Part shown: piece by piece, positions 9,475 to 21,600 of the stretch
How the letters are laid out: every line of letters begins with the position of its first letter
Position numbering within the stretch: the stretch's first letter is position 1
DNA from: Cercophora sp. LCS_1
Lineage: Eukaryota > Ascomycota > Sordariomycetes > Sordariales > Lasiosphaeriaceae
Length of the DNA: 64,000 bases
Assembly (NCBI GenBank): GCA_036250225.1
Contig: JAPZLL010000074.1
Span: 20,354 to 84,353 of the forward strand
Reading direction: 5' to 3'
Translations under genes and position numbers: made by a program
The notes under the pieces: generated by a model
Databases searched by the model: none
What the model was told of the DNA's origin: nothing
Seen by the model: the letters and a program-made list of their open reading frames with translations, nothing else

Positions 9475-11163
9475 ATGGCGGCACCAGACACATCGCAGTT
9501 CAAACCGCCGATCAGGAAGAACGCCGACCTGACGGGCGATCAGAAAATCGAGTTCATGAAGCTGGAGACATACGCGACCAGCGCCATCACGGCATACTGT
9601 GAGATGTTTGCCCGCAAGGGCTTACCAATCGATATAGACGTCAACCAGATCTATGTCGAGATCATCAGGTCGGGCAAGCAAGCCGTAACCGACCACATGC
9701 TGTACAAGGAATCGAAGCCCGGACTGGAGGCAATCGCCGCATTGGTAAAACAAGGCGGTGCCTGGAATCGCAAGAATACCCGCAAAAAGACCAAACTCCC
9801 TGCATGGGGATCGCCTGAATCAATCATCGCTCTGTACGCAATCACCGCCCTTCACCTATCCGAGAAGAGGAGGGTGAACCGACGTAGCAAAGCCAAGCTC
9901 AGCAAAGCGGTGACAGAACGTGTGACAGCAGCAGGGCTGGACTTCATCGTTAACCCCTCAATCCCGATGCCGGAATTCTGGGAGGGAGCAAAGGTATTCA
10001 GCTCGCGATGGAGAAAGAAGCACATCGAGCCGCTTCCACGCAAAAGACGAGTGGAGAAGCCAGAAGTTCTCAACGCAGTGTATCACCGTCGGTCGGGGGA
10101 CGATTCGACAGACAGCAGCTCATCGACCGGCACATCATCAGCAAGCACAAGCGCCTCAACGACCAGCACATCGTCAGCGAGTACAAGTACCTCATCGGGA
10201 GGCACAAGTACCTCATCGGGAGGCACAAGCACCTCATCGGGAGGCACAGGTACCTCATCGACAACTGATACCGGAACCAGAACCGCGTCATCATCATCAC
10301 CATCATCATCACCATTAAGCGACATACCATCGACCGTACCTGAGTCAGAGGGCAACGAAGGTGCATCGAACCGGAGGCCATCAGGTCTGGTCATAAACAC
10401 AATAGCGGCACCGGAAGCCCAGACCACAGTCGATGCGCAGGCAACTAGGACGGCCGCCACACCGGCAGGCACAACCAACAGCAACATGATCGTACCAACA
10501 ACGACAGGCACCGCTATGGCCCCAGCAGCCCCCGTCATTGCACCTCCCACGACTAGTCCTGCTGTGGCCCCAGCGACCAACGCCCCAGCAGCCCCCGTCA
10601 TCGCACCTCCCGCAACCAACACCGCTGTACCCCCAACGATCAACGCTCGAGCAGGCCCCGGTTCTGTTACATCCACGACATCGAGCCGCAAGCGCAAGCG
10701 GATAGAAGAGCTGGAGGAAAGGATCGGAATCCTAGTCCAACGAGAAACAGCACTGATCGACGTCCTCGCATGGGCAAGTGAGATAGACTTGCGTCGCAAG
10801 AAAACCGTGAAGAGAGAGCAGCAATTGGCGGACAGCCTGTTCAGAGCCGTAGTCGAAAAGGATACCAGGAACGTGTCACGAGCGATCAGGCAGTACAATG
10901 AGCACAATGAAGAAGATATCGACGAACTCCCGACTGCACTCTTCGAGCTTAAGGACGAGACCACTGATGACGGACTGATGAACGCGAGAACAATGGCGGA
11001 GATGAGTCTAAGGATCTGGAATTCCGAGCTAAGGAGAGACGTCAGAGAAGAGAACGAGAGAAGAAAGGAGATCATCTCAGATCTCACCCGAGTGATCGAG
11101 GAAGAGCACCAGAAGACCGGAAGCATCCTGGAGGCAATCAAGAACACAGGAAAGGCAGACTAA
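9475..11163 (+). CDS. Orphan protein: Thr/Ser linker and C-terminal coiled coil
   Basis: Uninterrupted frame of 562 codons with a strong start (GACCATGGC). Residues 1-200 look folded and mainly helical (DQKIEFMKLETYATSAITAY, WGSPESIIALYAITALHLSE), with a basic patch at about 190-200 (RKKHIEPLPRKRR). Residues 210-285 are an almost pure Thr/Ser/Gly linker that includes in-frame copies of GTSTSSG. Residues 330-400 are Ala/Pro/Thr-rich. About 405-555 is charged and helical (RKRKRIEELEERIGILVQRE, RREVREE-type heptads), probably coiled coil. No known domain is recognised. There is no signal peptide. A 354-codon antisense frame exists but is a by-product of codon composition. The gene appears intact despite RIP-damaged repeats nearby, so it may be under selection. 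Its partner is the divergent gene at 6717-8290. Confidence 0.65.
   Translation: MAAPDTSQFKPPIRKNADLTGDQKIEFMKLETYATSAITAYCEMFARKGLPIDIDVNQIYVEIIRSGKQAVTDHMLYKESKPGLEAIAALVKQGGAWNRKNTRKKTKLPAWGSPESIIALYAITALHLSEKRRVNRRSKAKLSKAVTERVTAAGLDFIVNPSIPMPEFWEGAKVFSSRWRKKHIEPLPRKRRVEKPEVLNAVYHRRSGDDSTDSSSSTGTSSASTSASTTSTSSASTSTSSGGTSTSSGGTSTSSGGTGTSSTTDTGTRTASSSSPSSSPLSDIPSTVPESEGNEGASNRRPSGLVINTIAAPEAQTTVDAQATRTAATPAGTTNSNMIVPTTTGTAMAPAAPVIAPPTTSPAVAPATNAPAAPVIAPPATNTAVPPTINARAGPGSVTSTTSSRKRKRIEELEERIGILVQRETALIDVLAWASEIDLRRKKTVKREQQLADSLFRAVVEKDTRNVSRAIRQYNEHNEEDIDELPTALFELKDETTDDGLMNARTMAEMSLRIWNSELRRDVREENERRKEIISDLTRVIEEEHQKTGSILEAIKNTGKAD
10189..10263 (+). repeat. In-frame 21-bp tandem repeat
   Basis: The unit GGCACAAGTACCTCATCGGGA is repeated about 3.5 times with few changes and encodes GTSTSSG. 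It lies in the Thr/Ser linker of the orphan gene. Copy number is likely to vary between strains. Confidence 0.8.
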
Positions 11164-12540
11164 TCCCAACGAAGGAGACGCTGATTGGAGGAGATAATTT
11201 TGATCGGGGAAACTATCATTTTGACTGCTCGCGAAGACGCATCGCGTTACGAAGGGGGCATTTTGGAGCGGGACCGCAATCACCGCACATAATACCTATG
11301 GGTGGTGGCACGCATCGCTATCTAGATAGTAGGCCGCAGGGCCAACCGTTAAGGCAGACACAGAGAATACCACAGACCGATCGAGATACATTTAGCTACC
11401 TGCATTTAGTGACGCCCCCCTACAGGTTGCGATCCCAAAGTTGCAATCGGTCGATTGAACCAAGACAGAACCTGGTTACAGACTCGAGCCTCATCGCGGC
11501 GGTTCGACTGCACTTTATCGTCCCTGGTTCTTGACGCGGAAGCACGCCTTTGCGGCGCCTAGCTCATGATTGATTAAAATTTTCGGCATCTTTGCTTCCC
11601 AGCAACACCTTGATTGCTTTCCAATTCCACCCACGCAGCCAGCCCACGCTGTATGGAAAGGCGGCTGGTTTAGCCGGCACAAGCGTCAATGGCGGACGGC
11701 AGATGGTGGATGTATGGGGTAACGCCGGCCCAAAACGGCTTGGCTATATTACACGCATTGCCATGACTCGCTGGGCATCCTCGGCCTCGGCGACTGACGT
11801 TCCGGGCTGCGTGCCACTCCGGGGCATAGCCCGGACAGATGCCGGACGGACAACGCCGGTAACCAATGTGGGCCTTCCGGGTGGTGTGGGTTGGTGGACC
11901 AGGATGGCCAACCCGGGAGTGGCTTGTCTCTTCGGCCGGGAGACGAGCGGGGAAAGCGGGACACAAAGCGGCCTCGACGCTGCGGTGGACTCTGGTGGAC
12001 CCCGGATTTTTCTGTCCCACGCCGCGCCGAAGCGATGCTTTTCGACCCGCTTGCAGCTTGCAAGCATGAAAGTCTCGTCAGCATGAGGCGCGATGGTGCA
12101 CCGACCTTATCGCCGATGTTTGCCGGTCTCGGCACCGGAACCACGCATTTGCCGAGCGGCCTGATTTTGGCCCAGCTTTGTTTCCGATCCGAGGGAGGCG
12201 TGCTGCGGGCGGGATAGCGGCGAGCGGGGAAGACAGGAGGGATATCGATGCTTAGAAATCGCAAGCTTTGTCGACGCGGATTGGGCCCTCCACACTGGAT
12301 CTCGGGCGCATCATAGCGCCGTCCGATGGTGCAAGATTGTGGATGCAACTATAAACCCACTGGTCGCTGCCGGATTATAAAGTCGCGGATGGTTGTCGAT
12401 CTTAAATCCACGTCATGTCTTGAGTCGTACCCCGCATTTTTGAGTCTGCGATCAAAACACCTACTGGTGGCAACTTTCAACCTTGAACACAATTCTTCAC
12501 AACAGGACTGCCTGCCGCTGCATCAATCGAACAAGACATC
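11164..12540. other. Intergenic, no supported gene
   Basis: About 11.6-12.35 kb is GC-rich and open in several frames on both strands, but none has a domain, consistent codon use or plausible splice sites. The last 100 bp carries the leader of the downstream glutathione transferase. Confidence 0.4.
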
Positions 12541-13345
12541 ATGGGCTCCCAGGACAAGCTCATTCTCTACACCAACCACCGCTGCCCATGTAAGTATCGC
12601 ATTGCCCAGCCAAAGTGAGGTCTAATCTGACCTTTCCAGGGGCGCATCGGGCGCACATCGCTCTGGAGGAGCTCAAGGTGCCTTTCGAGGAGGTCATCAT
12701 CGATCTCGACACACCCCGCACTGCTGAGTACCTGGCCATCAACCCACGGGGCCTTGTCCCCTCCCTTTCCTTCAATGGCGAGATCATCATCGAGTCGGCA
12801 ATTGTTTCCGGCTTCCTGGCGAACCAGTATCCCTCCCACCTGCTGCCGGCTCTCGGCGACCCAGACGCTGCGCTCAAGCGCGCACGCATCGACCTCTTCG
12901 TAGATGCCTTCATCACCAAGTTCCAGACGCCGCTATTTAAGCTCTTTGCTGCCAAGACGGAGGAGGAGTCAACCCCGATCGTCGAATCTGCTATCGCGGC
13001 GCTCGTGAAGGAGGTCGAGCCGCGCCTCAACGATGCCAGCCCCTTTTTTGGCGGTAGCAACAAGCTGACCCAAGCCGAGGTGAAACCCCCAACCAGGCGT
13101 ATAACACGTGGTATTGACTCTTGTGGCAGGTTCTGACTGGCTCATTTGCCCTGCGCCTCATCGCGCTCTCGCGAAGTGACGTTTACCCCAGCAGCTTGGT
13201 GGCTTCAATCGAGAAGCAGGCGCCCAACACGTACAAGTGGGCGCAGGCCGTGGCGGCGCATCCCAGCGTGACGTCGATCTGGCAGGAAGAGAAATTCGTC
13301 GCTGCCACGAAGCAGAGGATTGCAAAGATCAGGGGAGAGGCTTGA
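12541..13345 (+). CDS. Glutathione S-transferase
   Basis: Three exons, 12541-12589, 12640-13079 and 13130-13345 (introns GTAAGT..CTAATCTGACC..CCAG and GTGAAA..TTGACTC..GCAG), give 234 residues, the normal length for a cytosolic GST. Exon 1 plus exon 2 begins MGSQDKLILYTNHRCPWAHR. The N-terminal thioredoxin-fold domain (about 1-85) has the CPWAHRAHIALEE helix with a cysteine at the catalytic position, as in omega-like or GTO-type GSTs. It also has NPRGLVPSLSFNG with the cis-proline and the glutathione-contacting IIIESAIV. The C-terminal helical domain (about 95-234) includes ASPFFGGSNKLTQAEV and the final WAQAVAAHP. It probably conjugates or reduces small molecules with glutathione in the cytosol. 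It may serve detoxification or, as is common near fungal clusters, tailoring; nothing here proves a link to the NRPS. Confidence 0.88.
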
Positions 13346-14045
13346 CTGAGACATAAGCAACGGCTCTGACGTGGGGATCGGCAGGACACACGGCCGACCT
13401 CCACCGCCGGCGGGACAGACGTTCGATAGCAAAATGCGATCACTCATGCACATCAGCCGCCTGGTATCACGCGGGATTGAGAAACAGACCACCACGCGCC
13501 TAATGACTTCCTCTTCGGGGAAGAATATCCTGGTCCGTCGCGGTGTCTGCCGTGAAGCTTGTGTCATTCTGGCTAACTTACCCGGCACGGTAATCCAGCG
13601 GTGTTTGTTTTCTTACCCGCAGGTAGGATTGAACCGCGTGACGGGGTGCAGACTCACCAATAACGACTTCAAGATTGCGATATTTTGCGGGGACGTGTTC
13701 ACTCAACGGTGCTTGGCATCTGGGTATTTGGAATTTGGTGAGAAGGTTGCGGCTGGCTTGGCGGGCTTACACTCCGCTGGAATTCTTAGTCAGACCCGGT
13801 AAGACCAGCGAGCGCCTTGCTGAACAAACCCGGTCAAAGGGCGGAAGCAGTCCGGTTGATCAGCGTCTTGATAATCCGACCCGCCGAAACAAGCATGTAG
13901 TTCCTGTATCCATCGGGGCAGGAGTTCGGGACGGGTTCGAGGAGGAGCAGCTCACATCGCTGAAGTATAAAGGAGTCCAAGAGCCCGGCCCTTCTCTTCC
14001 TTGATACCAGCCTCAACAACCAGTCCATCCTCTGCCATCTCAAAC
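13346..14045. other. Intergenic between the GST and hydrolase genes
   Basis: No gene is supported. The segment just before 14046 (a TATAAAGG-like GTATAAAGGAG at about 13964, then a CT-rich leader) is a plausible promoter for the hydrolase. A B-box-like GGTTCAATCC on the minus strand near 13630 does not fold into a tRNA. Confidence 0.45.
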
Positions 14046-14928
14046 ATGCCCTTCCTAACCCTTGCCGACAACACGTCCCTCTACTACAAGGACTGGGGCA
14101 ATCCCACAGGTCTTCCGGTCGTCTTTTCCCATGGTTGGCCACTGAATAGGTGTCTCCCGACCCCATTCCTCCCTCTCAACCCATTCTAACAAAGAAAACT
14201 CAAGCGACAGCTGGGAAGCACAAATGTTCCACCTCGCCTCACACAACTACCGCGTCATCGCCCACGACCGCCGTGGCCACGGCCGCTCCTCCCAACCGTG
14301 GCACGGCAACAACATGGACACCTACGCCGACGACCTCCTCCAACTCTTCGTCCACCTCGATCTCCGCAACGCCACACTCGTCGGCCACTCGACCGGCGGC
14401 GGCGAAGTAACCCGTTTTGTCGCACAGTCTCCCGAACGCGTCTCCAAAGCAGTCCTGGTAGGCGCGATCCCGCCCCTCCTGGTCTCGACCCCAGCGAACC
14501 TAGACGGCGTGCCGATCGCAAACTTTGATGCCCTGCGTGATGGCATGAAGGCAGACCGGGCGGCGCTCATGCGAGAGATCCCCGAGACGACGTTTTTCGG
14601 GTTTAATCGGCCTGGCGCGCAGCGACGGGAGGGACTCGTCGAGGGTTGGTTCCAGCAGGCCATGATGGCGGGGTTTGTGGGCGTGTACGATTGTATCAAG
14701 GCGTTCAGCGAGACGGATTTTACGGAGGACTTGAAGAAGATTGAGGTGCCGACGTTGATCCTGCATGGGGATGATGATCAGCTGGTGCCGATTGATAACT
14801 CGGCAAGGAAGATGGTCAAGTTGTTGAAGAACCCCACGCTCAAGGTTTACGAAGGTGGGAATCATGCCATACATCAAACCCATGTGGAGAGGGTGAATAA
14901 GGATTTGTTGGAGTTCTTGGAAGGGTGA
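14046..14928 (+). CDS. Alpha/beta hydrolase, cofactor-free chloroperoxidase-like
   Basis: Two exons, 14046-14149 and 14205-14928 (intron GTGTCT..ATTCTAAC..CAAG), encode 275 residues. That is the usual size of bacterial-type non-heme haloperoxidase/esterase hydrolases. Landmarks are VVFSHGWPL (oxyanion loop), HDRRGHGRSSQPW, the nucleophile elbow GHSTGGGEV, HGDDDQLVP with the acid Asp, and GGNHAIHQTH with the catalytic His. The triad is therefore complete. There is no signal peptide, so the enzyme is probably cytosolic. Members of this family hydrolyse esters or lactones and can show perhydrolase activity; the natural substrate is unknown. The strong likeness to bacterial enzymes is compatible with an old transfer followed by intron gain, which is an inference. 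It shares orientation with the GST and sits 0.8 kb from the 3' end of the NRPS. Confidence 0.88.
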
Positions 14929-15695
14929 AAGTGAGGACAGTCATGAAGGGTGGGGGAGATAAATGTTAGTGGGCGCTAACGGGGTAATAATGTCGGTGAA
15001 AGGGATTCAGGTAGAGGGAAGAGGTATGAGCGGTAGGGGTCATGTCGTGTAGTGAGGGTAATGAGGGATGCCGGAAATGAAACGGAGGCTCGAGATGGAA
15101 CTTGGAAGTCGAAAGACTCTGGGCGTTTGCTAAGTATCGTGAAGCAAAGCACCTAGCAACCAAGGCACGAATCTTAGATCCGTTCAACTGCCATGAACCC
15201 TTTGTTAGTATTTGCCCATACTGGAGACAAATGACAAGGGAAAAATGCAAGATTCAATGAATGTAAACCTCTAAAGTAGGTAAGAAAGGGGCTCAAACGA
15301 AACATTTTCGTCCTGCGACCGTCAAAATCCAGCAACACCCCATGTGTGGATTACACATCCCGCACCCAAATATAATCTTGACCCTCCACCAAACCCAACA
15401 ATCGCTGAGCTTTGGCCTCTACCGGTCCCAAAAAGGCATTGCTATTTATTGATTGGTGTCTTTAGAATTTTAGTTACTCCCTCTAGAAAATGGAAAAACA
15501 CGTCACTCAACACCAACAGCGGTATCTCATCTAGGGGTGCCCCAAAAACGAAAATGGGGTGTTCGAAAAAGAGAGCTCATAGAAAACACCTTGAAAAGGA
15601 GATGCCCAAATCACGAGTCACGAGTCCCAACACAAAACCTGAAACAACCACAAAGACACACCACACAAAGGAAACCCCCAAGTCAAAAATCCCAA
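14929..15695. other. Convergent intergenic region before the NRPS 3' end
   Basis: Here the plus-strand hydrolase and the minus-strand NRPS terminate towards each other. The sequence is moderately AT-rich with no credible frame. It should contain both 3' UTRs and polyadenylation sites. Confidence 0.5.
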
Positions 15696-18600
15696 TCATA
15701 CAACCTCGACATCGACCCTTTCCGCGCGCTTCTTCGTCCATTTCTTAGCCAGTTTGACCACTTTCGCCAGCGGGAAGCCAGAGGAACCCTTTACTCGCTT
15801 CTGCTTCTCGCGCTCCGCGGTCCCCGTTTTCCAGCCCTTGAGAACGGAACTCTTGAAAAGGGGGCTCACGGGTGGCGAGACACGGCCGGAGGCTCCTCCC
15901 GCCCCGGTAAAGTAGGGTGTCAAGAGAGCAACTTGGTCTCGTACCGTCAGGCGTGCTGCCAGGTCCTCGAGGCACGGGGTAGGAAGACCTTCTTGCCCAA
16001 GAAGCCATGCCAGTTCGGCCAGACGGACGAGGTCGCCGCCGGCAGCGAAGAAGGAAGTGTTTTCATCGATGTCGAACCCGGCGGTTGTGTCTGCTTCCTC
16101 TGTGTTGTCTTCGCCGTTACGACGGATAGATGTGGCTTGTGGTGGTGACAAAACCTTTTGCCAGGCCAATTTGACCAAGGCGACAAGATCGGGATGGAGT
16201 AGACCGTCGTCAGGGTCTGATGATGCCGTGATGTTCTGGATGAACCTTGTGCTGACTGCGCCAGACACCTCTTGTTGGCGCTGCTGCGGCATTGCCGTCT
16301 GGTCGCCTTGTCGTATCGACTCCCTCCTACAGAGCATGGGTACCTCAGCATCAGGCTCCCCTGCAAACTGTTTCGCCCTCTCGCATAACAAATCCAGGGA
16401 CCGCTGCGCAAGCTCCCTCGACACCCTCCCCCCTTCCGCAAAGCTGACCATCAATTCGTGCATCTCCCCATTCCTCTTTTCGTGCTTTCCCTCTTCGTCC
16501 TGGCTCAAGGGCTGTGCAAACACCGACAAGTCGGCGAAATCACCACCCCCTTCGCTCGCACATCCCACGTGGTATTCCACGCCTCCAATGCTGATTCCGC
16601 CCATAGCGTCCAGGCTGCCGTTTTGGTACTGCACAGCGGTGGAAAAGTAGCACCCCGGCGCCCAGTCGGTGCAGTGCCGGATAATCTCACGGAAGCCAAG
16701 CACCTCGTGAGGCATGTCTTCCACTTGCTGCATCTGAATGCCGTGCATGAGCTGCCGGGCTGTGGGCCTACCATTGTTGTTGTTGTCGTGTAAAGCAAAA
16801 CAAACCCGCACCGGGACCAGGTTGAGACAAGGCCCAACGATGGCCTCGACACCCGACACCGACGACACGTTGCGTCCGGAGATGGTATGACCGAAAACAA
16901 CATCATCTGACCCCGAAAGGTCTCCCAGTACATGCGCCCACGCGGCCTTGATGATAGTGGCCGGCGTAAGTTGGCTGTTGGCCAGCGCCGGCAGCCACGC
17001 CTTCTTCTTCAGGATCGTCGTTGGCAGTGACGTCAACCCCTCCAACCCCAGTGTCTTCTCTGTAGCCATCGGCACGATCTCCGTCATGCGCGATCCCTTC
17101 AGTAATGTCCTCCAATGGCGATAGTGCTCCGACGTCAAGGTCCCCGCCGACGCCCGCAGATAATTTGCAAACAACGGCGGTGGGGTGACGGCTCTGCCCA
17201 GATAAGCGTCCTTGAGCGCGGCCCAAATCCGATGTAGGCAGACGCCGTCATACTGCGCGTGGGAAATCCGCAGCAGCAGTCTATGTCGCGAACTTTGCTG
17301 GTGCATGGCGACGGTGAAGCCCAAAAGCGATTCACCCAGCTTCGGCGTGTTGGCCGCATCCCGATCCTTGACCTGCAAATCCTTCGTGAAGGCGTCAAAG
17401 TCACCGCCGTCTTCCAGTTTGACCACGCGGAAGGACGGCCGCAAGCTCCGCAGCACAACCTGCAGGAAACGGCCCCCCGACGGGATAAAAACGGTCCGCA
17501 GAATGTCAAAGATCTGCACCACCTGGAACCAGGCGTTGCGCAGTCGCGACACGTTCAGGGCGCCACACCCGTCGAGGTAAAAGTAGTTGAGCATCCACCG
17601 CGACGAGAGCAAGGCACCGGTCACGGCGAGCGACTGGAAGTCGGTCGCGGGGAGGACATCGGCCAAGCCGCCGCGGAAGACGCCCACGTGCGGGACAACA
17701 TTGGTCTGGAGGAAGGAATCGACGTTGGATGCGGCGAGCAGTGAAAAGCGCTCGTAGAGGTTTGTCTCCGAGTCATTCGTCTGACTTGTGTGATACGGAG
17801 CAACGGCGCCACCCATTGTTCCGGATTGAATTGGCGACCCTGACTGGATGGAAGCCGTGGCAAGTGCGAGCATTGCCTCGAAGGCCGGGTTTCGGAAAAC
17901 GTCGGCCACATTGAGCTGGATTCCTTGATCGCGGGCCTCACCGGCGAATTTCATGGCGAGAATGCTATCGCCGCCAAGGTCGAAGAAGCTATCGTTGTCG
18001 GATATGGAAAGCTCCGGCGACAGGCTGAGTACGGTTTTCCATAGGTTGAGTAGGATCCCGCGGATATTTTGCGTCGTCGGGGCACAGGCGTTCGCTGGTA
18101 GTACCTCGGTCATGGCCGTTGGTGGCTCGCTTGGTTCCGAGCCATCAAAAACTGTCGAGGCCGGACCAGAGACGGTGGTGGCATTTTCACTCACAGAGCG
18201 AGAGAAAGGCATCGAGCCGCCGACAGCTGAGTCGTGCACACTCCCGGCCGTGGAAGGAGCTGCTGGAGCTGTCGAAGTGGTAGAGATGATTCCTTCCTTT
18301 TTCTTCGTCTGCACAGGCTTGTCTAGCAGCCTCTGAGACTTCCCATCCATCCGCGCCTCAAGATCAGCAACAGACTGCGTCCGCTCCTCCATGAACCCAT
18401 CCAATACCTGGGCCATGGCATTCACCACCTCTTGTGCCTGGTTGTCTCCTAGATGGTCAGACCAGTAGCGCAACACCACCCCCTCGGTACCGCTCGACGT
18501 GTCGACGTTGACGGTAACAGCATACTCGCTCGGATCATGTGCCTCCTCCATCTCAAACATCAAACCCGTCTTTTCTTCCTCTGCTCCCACCTCGCCCATG

Positions 18601-21600
18601 CCCATGTGGTTCTGAATGGAAATTGAAGTATTGTAGAGCGCCTTGCCCGCTAGGCCAAGCTCATGCTGCACACTTGCCAACGAGCACCGTCGATACTGCG
18701 CGTTCTGGAGGTGTCGGTCTTGGACGCTCCTCAAGATGTCCACGAGGCTAGCCTCGCTGGACACAATGGTGCGGAAACACAACATGTTAATCAAGGTCCC
18801 CACCGTCCGGTCAATGTCCTTGAGGGGTGCGTCCCGGTCTGTGGTGAGATAGCCAAAGCTCGTATCCTCGGATGCCGTGTACTTGCGCAACACAATTGCC
18901 CAGGCGGCGTGCATGACATTAGCCATCGTCACGTGGGTTTGCTCAGAGAGTCGACGCAGTTCAGCAAACCGACCAAAGCGCATGTCAATTGCTCGTAGAG
19001 CGCGCTTCCCCTTGGAGTCGGTGTCCGGGCTGAGTTTGGGGAAGTAACAGGGCGTGACACCCTTCAGGTGGCCCCGCCAGTAGTCTTTGTCGTTCCTTGC
19101 AGTCGAGGCAGAATAGCGGATGTAGTCGCTGTAAAGCGGGCCCGGAGCGTCACTGAGGGTGCCCGCGTAGGCCTGTGTCAACTCGTCAACGATGAGAGCG
19201 AGAGACCTGCCGTCGAGAATGGCGTGGTTGGCATTGAGCCGCATTGACACCCGGCCGGCAGGACCACATGTTATGGTGACCTTGTGCGGAAGTCGTGGTT
19301 TCCTCTCGCTGCTGCCAAGTTGCGTCTGCGCCTCCACGTCATAGTCGTCGTTCCGGAGGATATTCACCTCGCAGTCGACACTCTCCAACACCACCTGGTC
19401 GAAAACGCTGCCGCGCTGGATGCCTTCCACAAACACGGTACGAAGCGATGCGTGGCGCTCCACCACGTGTTTCCACGCCTTTACCAGTCTCTCGGGGGAC
19501 ACAGAGCCACCGGAATCGCGGACGAGGTAGACAGCGCGGACCTGGTAGGCTTCCGGGTTACGAAGCTGGCTGATGAGTATTCCCTCTTGGACTGGCGTGC
19601 ATGGGTAAATATCTTGGATCTGAGCCGACGAAAAGTCAATGCCCACTCGAGGGAGAACCCTTGATGTCAAAGTATGAAGATCCTCGTACGTCAGTGACAA
19701 CAGTGGGTAGTCGCTCAGCGTGGGTTGAGGGGCCACATCCAAAAGCGTGCGAATCATGGACGCGAGCGTCTGCCTACACTTGACGATCCAATTCTTGATG
19801 TCGGGAACGCGATCGAGGCTTTTGTCGAACATGAAGCTGAACTGGATCATATTGTTGGTGATCACAGCGGATATCTCAAAGAGGGCCAGCCTTGTTGTCT
19901 TGGGGCCGACGTCGGCCACAGCATTATCCAGGTCGATGGTCTGAAGGGGTGTCTCAGAAGTGGCGTCAGGATCAGCGGTAGCGTTGCTGACACCGCCACC
20001 AAGATAGTTGAATAGGATCTCCATAGGCCGTGCGTTTCGTAGGGACTGGCCGAGATACTTGTTGGCAAAATAGGGCCGACCATTTTCTAGGATGCTTCGG
20101 CGCGTGTCCTTGATGCGTCGTAATGTGTCGAGCATGTCGGTGAGACCACCTGCTGTCTGAACAAGCAGAGGGCAGATCGAGGTGAACCAGCCCACGGTCT
20201 GGGACATATCCACGTTTTTATCTGCAGGCGCCTCACGTCCATGGGTCTCGACGTGCAGAGCGGGCATGGCTCTGTCGGTGAAGGTGGTAGCGAATGAATG
20301 AACAATGGCTGCTAGGAAGAGCTCGACAGGTTTTGTCTTGAACGCTCGGTGGCAGTCGTCGCCAAACACCAAACTTGTCAGGTCCTCGTCGATGGAAAAT
20401 GTTTCGGTGCCGACATTGCCGTACATGGGGGGTTTGCTGATGCCCCAGTACTTCATGTCACACGGCGGTTCTGTGAAGGGGAGCAATCTCACAAAGCTGG
20501 CAGCCTTGGTCTCCATGTGCTTTTTCTGCAGAGAAAGCCAAGATGCAAAGGATAGCGGTGGCTCCGGGAGGGGTGATCTGGATTCCAAAACGTGGTCGAG
20601 GTCTTGGAGGATGATGCGCCACGACACAATATCAATGGCTAAGTGGTGTGCAACCAACAACAGGACGTTTTTGTCAGGTGTGTGTAACAAGTCTGCGCGG
20701 AAAACTGGACCGTTCCTAATGTCCAGACGGGTTTGCGCTATTGCCATGAGCGGAGTCATTTTGTCGGCAGAGTCGAGGTGATGAGACTCAAACACATAAG
20801 GGAGGGGGCTCATTGGGACAATCCGTTGAACCCACTTGTCGCCGTTCTTGACAAAACGGGCCCGTAACATTCCGTGGCGCTGGACGACCGCGTTCAGAGC
20901 CTGCCGCAACTGATCGAAGGTGATGTTGCTGGACACTTTCAGCGTGATGCTCTGGTTGAAGCGTGCGTCGCCGACGTGGGCCGAGGCCATGCCCATGTAC
21001 ATGGTCTGAACCGGCGAGAGGGCAAATGGCTCTGTCGAATCTACATTGCTGCCGTGCGCATGTGCCTGCGAGGCAACCTTTGCGAGTTTTGCGAGATGTC
21101 GAACTGATTTTGACTGAAGTACGTTTTGCAGCGTAATGCTGATACCGGCGGTGCGGGCGCGAGAAATCGCGCCCATCGCTCTGATGCTGTCGCCGCCTGG
21201 AAAGATCAGTTTAAATCCGGCTGAAGTAAGGAAAAAAAGTGAAAGACCTACCGAGCCCCAGAAACCCCTTGTCTTCTGGGAAATCCCCCTGTAAACGCAG
21301 CTCCTTGGTCCAGATCTCCCTCAACGTCGTCACCACCTGAGCCAACCCCGCCTCGTCAAATTCCAAGCCATCCTCTTCATCGTCATCATTCAGTCCCAAC
21401 TCCTTCGCAATCTTCTCGTACGTTTCTTCTTTCAGCTCATCAACCCAGCCAGCCACCTTCTTGCGGTCCAGTTTGCCCGACACGACTTTGGGAATGTCCT
21501 GCAGAACCAGCCAAGAGGGAGGGACCATGTAAGCTGGTAGCGCCTCGCTCAGTGCGTCCCGGACGAGGCGCAGCTCCTTGCGCGCGAGCGTCATTGTGTC

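Noticed and set aside
10083..11147. 354-codon minus-strand frame
   Set aside because: Antisense of the orphan gene at 9475-11163; low-complexity Ser/Val/Leu with no start context or domain.
11592..12348. Overlapping 160-200 codon frames on both strands
   Set aside because: GC-rich DNA keeps several frames open; none has recognisable content.
13610..13690. Possible tRNA from a B-box-like GGTTCAATCC
   Set aside because: No pairing T-stem, acceptor stem or A box can be formed around it.
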